Below the pieces are notes generated by a model. That model searched no databases. It saw only the letters and a list, made by a program, of their open reading frames with translations, and had not been told where the DNA came from. Shown here piece after piece: positions 33,396-38,602 of a stretch of 38,602 bases of DNA (the stretch's first letter is position 1; each line of letters opens with the position of its first letter). Origin of the DNA: Kutzneria sp. (lineage in GTDB: Bacteria; Actinomycetota; Actinomycetes; Mycobacteriales; Pseudonocardiaceae); NCBI GenBank assembly GCA_019239965.1, contig JAFAZC010000154.1, forward strand, positions 1-38,602, in the 5' to 3' direction. The translations under genes and the position numbers were made by a program.

Positions 33396-33412
33396 GATAT
33401 CACTATGATATC
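33396..33412. promoter_or_regulatory. Twin GATATC site upstream of the SPFH-RHH-GPP34 operon
   Basis: GATATC - ACTAT - GATATC: two identical 6-bp palindromes whose starts are 11 bp apart, one turn of DNA. TATGAT at 33404-33409 is a good -10 element and overlaps the site, so a protein bound here would block transcription. The spacing suits a ribbon-helix-helix dimer-of-dimers such as the product of the second gene. It ends 34 bp before the first start codon. Confidence 0.6.
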
Positions 33413-33445
33413 CTCACGCTAGCGTCGAGAGGAAAGGAGCCCGTG

Positions 33446-34402
33446 ATGGTCGACAGCAAGACAGGCGGCACCCCGGGAGACATCGCCGTGGACATGCCGG
33501 CACCACAGATCAAGGAACGTGTCGCACACCAGCGAGCCGGACTTCCGGTCCTCACAGTGGCACTGGTGGCTCTGCTGGCCGCGATCGTGGCGTTCTTCGT
33601 CGGAGTGGCAACGGCGGCACACGGAAACGAAGCCTCCGGAGCCGTGTTGGTCATCCTCGCTGTGCTGATTGGCGTGGCCGCACTCATCACACTCGCTGGC
33701 CTGACGGCGGTGGCCCCCGGGGAGGCGCGGGTGGTGCAGCTGCTCGGCCAGTACCGCGGCACCATCCGCGAGGACGGCCTGCGCTGGGTCAATCCATTCA
33801 CCCAGCGCAGGAAGATCTCCACCCGAATCCGCAACCACGAGACCGAGGTGACCAAGGTCAACGACGCCGACGGCAACCCGATCGAGATGGCCGCTGTCGT
33901 CGTGTGGCAGGTCAAGGACACCGCACGGGCGTTGTTCGAGGTGGACGACTTCGTCGAGTTCGTGGCCATCCAGACCGAGACCGCGGTGCGGCACGTCGCG
34001 AACAGCTATCCCTACGACGCACACGGTGGCGCGGATGACCAGCTGTCCCTCCGGGACAACACCGGCGAGATCACCGCGGAACTGTCCACGGAGATCGCCG
34101 CACGGGTCGCGTCAGCGGGTGTGTCGATCATCGAGTCGCGGATCACCCGGCTGTCCTACGCCCCGGAGATCGCCCAAGCGATGCTGCGCCGCCAGCAGGC
34201 CAACGCCGTGGTCGCCGCACGGGCACGGATCGTCGAGGGCGCGGTCGGCATGGTGGAGCTGGCTCTGGACCGACTCGCCGAGCGCGAGGTGGTCGACCTC
34301 GACGAGGAGCGCAAGGCCGTGATGGTCAGCAACCTGCTCGTGGTGCTGTGCGGCGACCGCGACACCCAGCCCGTGGTGAACGCGGGATCGCTCTACCAGT
34401 GA
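33446..34402 (+). CDS. SPFH/band 7 domain membrane protein
   Basis: A 318-residue stomatin/prohibitin-like protein. Two N-terminal hydrophobic helices (about 33-57 and 65-86) are followed by the band-7 domain (about 88-270): [59 protein letters not shown] and [25 protein letters not shown]. The C-terminal helical part ([20 protein letters not shown]) is the oligomerising coiled region. Such proteins form large rings that mark lipid domains and chaperone membrane proteins. ATG at 33446 was preferred over GTG at 33443 because AGGAG lies 6 bp upstream of it. It heads an operon with RHH and GPP34 genes. Confidence 0.93.
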   Translation: MVDSKTGGTPGDIAVDMPAPQIKERVAHQRAGLPVLTVALVALLAAIVAFFVGVATAAHGNEASGAVLVILAVLIGVAALITLAGLTAVAPGEARVVQLLGQYRGTIREDGLRWVNPFTQRRKISTRIRNHETEVTKVNDADGNPIEMAAVVVWQVKDTARALFEVDDFVEFVAIQTETAVRHVANSYPYDAHGGADDQLSLRDNTGEITAELSTEIAARVASAGVSIIESRITRLSYAPEIAQAMLRRQQANAVVAARARIVEGAVGMVELALDRLAEREVVDLDEERKAVMVSNLLVVLCGDRDTQPVVNAGSLYQ

Positions 34403-34403
34403 C

Positions 34404-34634
34404 GTGCCCGTGGAACGCAAGAAGATCCTGCTGCGCCTAGATCCGGCCGTGTACGACGCGCTCGCGCGGTGGGCAGGCGATGAGTTGCGCAGCGTCAACG
34501 CACAGCTGGAGTTCCTGTTGCGCAAGGCGCTTGCCGACGCGGGGCGTCTGCCGGACAACGCGGGTCGGATGCGTCCACGTGGCCGCCCGCCCAAGTCTGG
34601 GTCCGAACAGGACAGTACGGAGAGGACCGACTGA
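34404..34634 (+). CDS. Ribbon-helix-helix DNA-binding protein (Arc/CopG type)
   Basis: A 76-residue protein. KKILLRLDPAVYDALARWAGDE (about 6-27) is the beta ribbon and first helix, and LRSVNAQLEFLLRKALADAG is the second helix, the usual RHH dimer unit. The C-terminal 25 residues are basic and disordered (RMRPRGRPPKSGS, an AT-hook-like RGRPPK). The small size suits an autoregulator. GTG at 34404 begins one base after the SPFH stop, and the stop overlaps the next ATG (TGATG). Its likely site is the twin GATATC in the operon promoter. It is sometimes labelled as a HicB-like antitoxin, but no toxin gene is adjacent. Confidence 0.88.
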   Translation: MPVERKKILLRLDPAVYDALARWAGDELRSVNAQLEFLLRKALADAGRLPDNAGRMRPRGRPPKSGSEQDSTERTD

Positions 34635-35269
34635 TGGAGCTACCCTCCTCGCTGGTGACACGGCTGTACCTCCTCACGTACAACCCCGCCAGCCAACGCC
34701 TGGTGACCGGCTCGGAGCTCGGCTACCTGCTGCGTGCCGCCGCGCTCGCCGACCTGATGCTGGCCGGTTGTCTCGCTGACACCAACGGCAAGGTCACGGC
34801 GAGGACACAGTCACCCGACGACCCGTTGCTCGCTGTGCTGCTGGCCGAGATCGCCGCGTCGACGAAACCGAGATCTTGGCGGCACTGGATACGCAGGGGT
34901 GACCGGTCGATCCGCCGGTCGGTGCGCGAGCACCTGGAAGCGGCCAAGGTGGTCATCGTGCGGCCGCGGCGGGTCCTCGGACTCTTTCCCGCGACGGAGG
35001 TCGCGCCGCGCCAGCCGCGCATCGTCGAGGACCTGCTGGGCACGGTGCGAGCGGCGCTGCGGCCAAGTCAGCCAGCGTCCAGGGTGGACATCCGGGACGC
35101 CTTCACCGTTGCCCTGGCCGCGGCGGCCGAGCTGAAACCCGTGTTCACCCGCAGGCAGCTCCGTGAACACCGGGACCGCATCGGTCGGCTGACCGAGTGC
35201 GCCGGCCCGATCCCTCATGCGTTGCGAAAGGTGATCCGGCAAACCAGGTCGGCGGTGGCCGCGGGCTGA
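34634..35269 (+). CDS. GOLPH3/VPS74-like (GPP34) protein
   Basis: A 211-residue protein of the GPP34 family. Recognisable segments are LVTRLYLLTYN at the start, GYLLRAAALADLMLAGCL, and SWRHWIRRGDRSIRRSVREHL (81-101), where Trp82 and nearby arginines correspond in place to the phosphoinositide-binding surface of Golgi GOLPH3. The C-terminal half has VVIVRPRRVLGLFPATEV and the FTVALAAAAELKPVF helix. In eukaryotes it binds PI4P and sorts glycosyltransferases; in bacteria the role is not established. It completes the three-gene operon. An 11-bp-arm hairpin follows at 35320-35350. Confidence 0.92.
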   Translation: MELPSSLVTRLYLLTYNPASQRLVTGSELGYLLRAAALADLMLAGCLADTNGKVTARTQSPDDPLLAVLLAEIAASTKPRSWRHWIRRGDRSIRRSVREHLEAAKVVIVRPRRVLGLFPATEVAPRQPRIVEDLLGTVRAALRPSQPASRVDIRDAFTVALAAAAELKPVFTRRQLREHRDRIGRLTECAGPIPHALRKVIRQTRSAVAAG

Positions 35270-35319
35270 GGCGGGGCGTCCCCTCGATCGGTCGCCCCGC
35301 GGCACTGGCGGCGAATCGA

Positions 35320-35350
35320 CCGTGGTGTTCACCCTTAGCGAACACCACGG
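35320..35350. terminator. Long hairpin downstream of the GPP34 gene
   Basis: CCGTGGTGTTC - 9 bases - GAACACCACGG, with perfect 11-bp arms, 51 bp after the GPP34 stop. It is the strongest hairpin in the area and probably terminates the SPFH operon. No T-run follows; Rho-independent arrest without U-tract is common in actinomycetes. Confidence 0.65.
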
Positions 35351-35685
35351 AACGTAATGTCGCCGGACGCGATATGCCAGCCAGTTGGACGAACCGAAAA
35401 ATCGCCAGCTGACGTAGCTTGTGGGTCCGGGCTTGTCGCAGTGCGTCATATCATCAGCCTTATTGACGACAAACTGTGACGAACTCGGCACCAAATGGCG
35501 GTCCGTGAGGCGGACCATCAAGAGGTGGTGGATGTCACCGGATGGCGGTACCGCATCCGGGGAAGTCCACGAGGGCTGGAGTCGCCACACGGTCGGGAAC
35601 ATCGGCCAGGCGGCGAACGTCTGCACGTAGTGAGGGCAGCGAGCACCGCGCTCGACACGAGGGCGCTGTGGTCGCAGCTGGAGTA
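35351..35685. other. Intergenic region before the DUF7455 gene
   Basis: No convincing gene. A frame at 35495-35686 (plus, 63 codons) has no ribosome-binding site and reads as Arg/Gly/His-rich sequence; it contains a 6-bp-arm hairpin (GGTCCG/CGGACC, 35502-35518). The segment 35440-35480 is AT-richer and may carry a promoter for the small protein downstream, but I could not define one. Confidence 0.4.
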
Positions 35686-35705
35686 GGCACCGGAGCACCG
35701 GTGCC
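35686..35705. promoter_or_regulatory. Hairpin in the leader of the DUF7455 gene
   Basis: GGCACCGG - AGCA - CCGGTGCC, perfect 8-bp arms, ending 5 bp before the GGAGGGAG ribosome-binding site (35711-35718). In RNA it could protect the 5' end or influence access to that site. Confidence 0.4.
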
Positions 35706-35724
35706 GGGACGGAGGGAGATTTCC

Positions 35725-35904
35725 ATGGCCACCTTGCTCACCCGCCCCAAGTTGTCCGCTGTCGACCGCTGCGACCGGTGCGGCGCCGCCGCCTCGGTAC
35801 GCGCCATCCTCCCCTCCGGGGGCGAACTGCTGTTCTGTGGGCACCACGCTCGCGAGCACGGAACGAAACTGCGCGAACTGTCCGCCGAGCTCCGGGAGGG
35901 CTGA
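35725..35904 (+). CDS. DUF7455 small zinc-finger-like protein
   Basis: A 59-residue protein, conserved in actinobacteria near sigA. DRCDRCGAAA carries C16-x2-C19 and ELLFCGHHAREH carries C38 and His41, together a likely zinc site. The segment LPSGGELLFCGHH is the most conserved part. No membrane segment is present. The function is unknown. ATG at 35725 follows GGAGGGAG, so the short form is well supported; the frame is open upstream to 35542 but without similarity. Confidence 0.88.
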   Translation: MATLLTRPKLSAVDRCDRCGAAASVRAILPSGGELLFCGHHAREHGTKLRELSAELREG

Positions 35905-35994
35905 GGCGGTGGACGGCGATGCGAGCGACAGGGGCGTCGGTCTTGAGGCCGGCGCCCTTCGCCGTAACGGGAGCCCCAGGAGCCCGCATCGCCA

Positions 35995-36933
35995 CTATGA
36001 CTGAGCCCGGCGGTCCGCCGAATCCGGCTCTCCGGTTGGGCGGTGGCCGCGGCCAGACAACAGCCGGTCACGCACGGCCGCGGCGGCCGGCGTGAGCGGT
36101 GTTCCGGCCGGACTGACCAGGTACAGCGTGTTCAGTGGTGCGATCGGGGGCTCGTGCACGACGACGAGCCGCCCCGCCGCCACCTCGTCCGCGCACAGGT
36201 AGGTGGGTAGCACGCTCACCCCGGCACCGGCGAGGACCAGGGCCAGCACGGCATGCAGGTTCGGTACCACCATCGCGGCGTGGCGCGATGGCCGGACCTC
36301 GAAGACGCTCTGCCAGTAGCGCCGCACGATCGGCAGGTCCTCGGCGTAGGCGATCAGTGGTGCCGCGGCAAGCGCCGCGACCAGGTCCGGCGCTGTCCTC
36401 AGCCGGCTGGCCAAGGGTCGCGCGGCGACCAGGACGAACTCCTCGTCGTAGAGCGGCTCGAATCGCAGTCCGCGCCGCCGTGGCCGAGTGGTGAGCACCG
36501 CCAGGTCGACGGAGCCCGCGCGCACGGCCCCCAGCAGCTCGTCGGCGACACCGAACGTGACGCGCAGTTCCAGGCCACGCGGGATGAGATCGGCCAGCGC
36601 AGGCAGTGTGCGGGCGGTCAGGTACTCGACAGGACCACCCAGCTGCACAACGCCGGCCAGAGGAACCGGCATCCCATCGAGCGGGGTCGCGGTCAAGGCG
36701 CTGAGCTGGTCAAGTGGGTCGGCGATCCGCCGGGCGAGCAGGTCGGCCGCGGCGGTGGGTGCCACCCCGCGGGGCAGTCGGATGAACAGCGGCCGGCCCA
36801 GCTCCGCCTCCAGCGTTCGCACGTGCGCGGTGACCGCCGGCTGGGACAGCGACAGTCGCCGCGCCGCCCGAGTCAGCGAGCCCTCGCGGTACACCGCCAG
36901 GAAGGTTCGCAGCAGATCCAGCGACAACGGCAC
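35995..36933 (-). CDS. LysR-type transcriptional regulator
   Basis: About 312 residues. The winged HTH starts at LSLDLLRTFLAVYREGSLTR with LSLSQPAVTAHVRTLEAELG as recognition segment, followed by the effector-binding periplasmic-type fold (VVQLGGPVEYL, GVADELLGAVRAGSVDLAVLT, MVVPNLHAVLALVLAGAGVSVLP). GTG at 36933 gives the family N-terminus (VPLSLDLL); ATG at 36972 adds 13 residues and lies in the promoter region. It is divergent from the DJ-1/PfpI gene, which is the expected target. The effector is unknown. Confidence 0.9.
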   Translation of the reverse strand: MPLSLDLLRTFLAVYREGSLTRAARRLSLSQPAVTAHVRTLEAELGRPLFIRLPRGVAPTAAADLLARRIADPLDQLSALTATPLDGMPVPLAGVVQLGGPVEYLTARTLPALADLIPRGLELRVTFGVADELLGAVRAGSVDLAVLTTRPRRRGLRFEPLYDEEFVLVAARPLASRLRTAPDLVAALAAAPLIAYAEDLPIVRRYWQSVFEVRPSRHAAMVVPNLHAVLALVLAGAGVSVLPTYLCADEVAAGRLVVVHEPPIAPLNTLYLVSPAGTPLTPAAAAVRDRLLSGRGHRPTGEPDSADRRAQS

Positions 36934-36946
36934 GGCAGCAGCCTGC

Positions 36947-36976
36947 CATAAATTTTCCGATGGTGCGGGCATAAAT
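36947..36976. promoter_or_regulatory. Repeated CATAAAT motif between the LysR gene and its divergent target
   Basis: CATAAAT occurs at 36947-36953 and 36970-36976, starts 23 bp apart. The second copy is part of ATAAAT - CGCT - ATTTGT, an imperfect inverted repeat with the T-N11-A form that LysR proteins favour. The area is AT-rich compared with the genes. It is the likely binding site for the LysR product. Confidence 0.45.
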
Positions 36977-37056
36977 CGCTATTTGTCCTGATGGCCCCCG
37001 CGCGCGATGCTCACCTAGCTCCGCCCGACGGGGGGCGGCATACCTGGAGGGAAAAA

Positions 37057-38085
37057 GTGCCAACCGGAAAGATCCTGATCGCGTTGACCAGTCATGCCCG
37101 ACTCGGCACGACCGGAAGGACCACGGGTTTCTACGTCTCTGAGGCGGCTCACCCGTGGCAGGTGTTCACCGAGGCCGGCTACACGGTTGACCTTGTTTCG
37201 GTGCGCGGCGGCGAGCCGCCCCGCGACGGCGAGGATCGCACGGATCCGGTGCAGAGCGAGTTCCTCGGCGACCTCCGCATGGCCGCCCAGCTCGCGGCGA
37301 CCCGGAGCCCAGCGGGAGTCGACGCGGCCGACTACGACGCGATCTTGTTCGCCGGTGGACATGGCGCCATGTGGGACTTTCCGGATTGTGCGCCGCTGGC
37401 CACGCTCGCCCGCAGCATCTACGAACGCGGCGGTGTGGTCGGCGCGGTCTGCCACGGTCCAGCCGGCCTGGTCAACGTGGTGCTCTCCGACGGTAGCCCG
37501 CTGGTCGACGGTCGTGCTGTCGCCGCGTTCACCAACGACGAAGAGCAGGCTGTCGGCCTCACCGACGTCGTCCCGTTCGCACTGCAGACGCGGCTGACCG
37601 AACTCGGCGCCCGGCATCGGACTGCACCGAACTTCCAGGCCAAGATCGTCCGCGACGGACGACTCGTCACCGGGCAGAACCCGGCCAGCGCGGCCGGTGT
37701 CGCGGCCGGGATGCTCACGGCTCTCGCCGGCACGCCCCGTGCCGTCACCGAGTCGTACTTCGCCGCGGAGGACGGGCGGGATCTGGACGCCATCCTCGAC
37801 CACTTCGCCGAGGATGCCCGCTTCACCGCCCCGGACGGACAGGTGCTCACCGGGCGCGGCCAGATCGGCGAGTTCTATGCCGCCAACGCCGTCGGCCTTC
37901 CGACGCTTCGGGTCGACCTGACCGGTGAGATCGGCGCCGGCGATCGGGCCGCGCTGGAGTGGCGGGCGGAGGGACGCACACCCGAGGGTGAGGCCGTGCG
38001 CATGCACGGAACCAATGTGGTCGCCGTCGCCGACGCGCGGTTCACCGAGTTCCGCGCGTACTGGTGCCCGACGACGGCTGCCTGA
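37057..38085 (+). CDS. DJ-1/PfpI-SnoaL fusion protein
   Basis: A 342-residue two-domain protein. The N-terminal DJ-1/PfpI domain (about 1-228) has Glu29 in FYVSEAAHP and Cys132 in GAVCHGPAGL, the Cys-Glu pair of this fold; FAGGHGAMWDFP is the typical nucleophile-side loop. Such domains act as glyoxalases, deglycase-like enzymes, chaperones or amidases. The C-terminal SnoaL-like/NTF2 domain (about 235-342: SYFAAEDGRDLDAILDHFAEDARFTAPDG) may bind or modify a small molecule. GTG at 37057 follows GGAGG. It is divergent from the LysR gene. Which activity is real cannot be told; the fusion suggests both domains handle one carbonyl compound. Confidence 0.88.
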   Translation: MPTGKILIALTSHARLGTTGRTTGFYVSEAAHPWQVFTEAGYTVDLVSVRGGEPPRDGEDRTDPVQSEFLGDLRMAAQLAATRSPAGVDAADYDAILFAGGHGAMWDFPDCAPLATLARSIYERGGVVGAVCHGPAGLVNVVLSDGSPLVDGRAVAAFTNDEEQAVGLTDVVPFALQTRLTELGARHRTAPNFQAKIVRDGRLVTGQNPASAAGVAAGMLTALAGTPRAVTESYFAAEDGRDLDAILDHFAEDARFTAPDGQVLTGRGQIGEFYAANAVGLPTLRVDLTGEIGAGDRAALEWRAEGRTPEGEAVRMHGTNVVAVADARFTEFRAYWCPTTAA

Positions 38086-38123
38086 TCAGCGGCAAGCCTG
38101 CCCGATCACTGGGAGCAAGGGAC

Positions 38124-38602
38124 TCACCAGGAGCGCAGCGTGGCGATGCGCTCCTCGAGCTGTTCGACGGTTGCCATGGCGGTGGGTGGCCCGCCGCAGT
38201 ACGCCCGCAGCTCGCTGTGGATCTTCCCGTGCGGCTTCTTGGTGCGGTGGTGGTGCATGGCCACCAGCGTGTTGAGTTCCTTGCGCAGCTCGGCCAGTCG
38301 CTCGCGAACCGGGCGCTGGCCGGGCTCCAGCGGCGACCGGGCCGGCTCGTTCTCGGTGCCGGCCCTGGTGGATACCGCGGTGAGCTGCTTCTGCTGGCGT
38401 TGCCTGAGCAGGGTGCGGACCTGTTCGGGCTCGAGCAGCCCGGGAAGGCCGAGATAGTCCTGTTCCTCGGCGGTGCCGACCAGCGCCGAGGTCCCGAACG
38501 AGGAGCCGTCGTAGATGAGCTGGTCCAGCTCGGCGGAGGCGCCGAGGGCGGTGAATCCCTTCTCCAGCTCCCCCGCCGCGTCCTCAACCTGGTTGGCCTC
38601 CG
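38124..38602 (-). CDS. Probable DEAD/DEAH-box helicase, C-terminal end (cut by window edge)
   Basis: The last 159 codons of a leftward gene whose start lies beyond the window. The visible segment includes LDQLIYDGSSFGT, EEQDYLGLPGLLEPEQVRTLL, RERLAELRKELNTLVAMHHH and the ending LEERIATLRSW. This resembles the C-terminus of a SSL2-type DEAD/DEAH helicase seen near sigA in actinobacteria, but no helicase motif lies in the visible part, so the call rests on a weak impression. Confidence 0.5.
   Translation of the reverse strand, partial: EANQVEDAAGELEKGFTALGASAELDQLIYDGSSFGTSALVGTAEEQDYLGLPGLLEPEQVRTLLRQRQQKQLTAVSTRAGTENEPARSPLEPGQRPVRERLAELRKELNTLVAMHHHRTKKPHGKIHSELRAYCGGPPTAMATVEQLEERIATLRSW

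Noticed and set aside
34404-34634. RHH gene as an antitoxin of a toxin-antitoxin pair
   Set aside because: The neighbours are a band-7 protein and a GPP34 protein, neither of which is a known toxin; autoregulation is simpler.
35495-35686. Possible 63-residue gene (MAVREADHQEV...)
   Set aside because: No ribosome-binding site, Arg/Gly/His-rich, no known family; mentioned only within the gap entry.
34811-35698. Minus-strand frame opposite the GPP34 gene and the following gap
   Set aside because: No domain, no ribosome-binding site and it crosses two hairpins; GPP34 on the plus strand is well supported.

Overview
The window is high-GC DNA with GTG starts, many 1-4 bp start/stop overlaps and DUF families (DUF3000, DUF3159, DUF3710, DUF3093, DUF4193) that are known from Actinobacteria. 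The backbone follows, in order, the Mycobacterium tuberculosis block hemQ/hemY/hemE - DUF3000 - RNase D - dxs1 - TRAM methyltransferase - APC transporter - ceoB/ceoC - DUF3159 - OB fold - DUF3710 - dut - DUF3093 - DUF4193 - cei - suhB - ppgK - sigA (recalled gene order, not a search). The accessory content suggests a Pseudonocardiaceae-like actinomycete; this family-level placement is inference.

Layout. 1-665: N-terminal part of a patatin-like lipase, cut by the window edge. 855-4068: leftward heme operon hemE-hemG/cgoX-hemQ (coproporphyrin-dependent route). 4203-6954: DUF3000, a leftward M19 dipeptidase with a palindrome at its 5' end, and an orphan LuxR-type response regulator. 6974-11682: RNase D, then the fatty-acid oxidation pair fadA-fadB. 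11689-12273: a RelE/Phd-type toxin-antitoxin locus that looks damaged. 12317-15438: DUF72, a YbjN-like protein and a two-component system. 15506-17431: dxs. 17624-20558: a patchy region with a frameshifted DinB/maleylpyruvate-isomerase-type gene, a fragment of an NmrA-like oxidoreductase, an alpha/beta hydrolase, an SDR and a SnoaL-like protein. 20655-25346: RNA methyltransferase and APC permease leftward, divergent from two TrkA-type K+ regulatory proteins. 25374-28594: DUF3159, OB fold, DUF3710, dut, divergent DUF3093, then DUF4193. 29152-33195: cei, suhB, ppgK, sigA. 33206-33331: two near-identical hairpin repeats. 33446-35269: SPFH/band-7 membrane protein - ribbon-helix-helix regulator - GOLPH3-like (GPP34) protein operon with a twin GATATC site in its promoter. 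35725-38602: DUF7455 zinc-finger-like protein, LysR regulator divergent from a DJ-1/PfpI-SnoaL fusion, and the C-terminal end of a probable helicase.

How it works together. Most of the window is housekeeping: heme and isoprenoid precursors, fatty-acid oxidation, K+ homeostasis, dUTP hygiene, polyphosphate-driven glucose phosphorylation and the primary sigma factor. The most system-like accessory unit is the SPFH-RHH-GPP34 operon, a membrane scaffold plus a candidate phosphoinositide- or lipid-binding protein plus a small DNA-binding protein whose probable operator lies upstream. The dxs-to-methyltransferase interval and the RelE locus show gene decay. No tRNA, rRNA, CRISPR array, insertion sequence or prophage was recognised.
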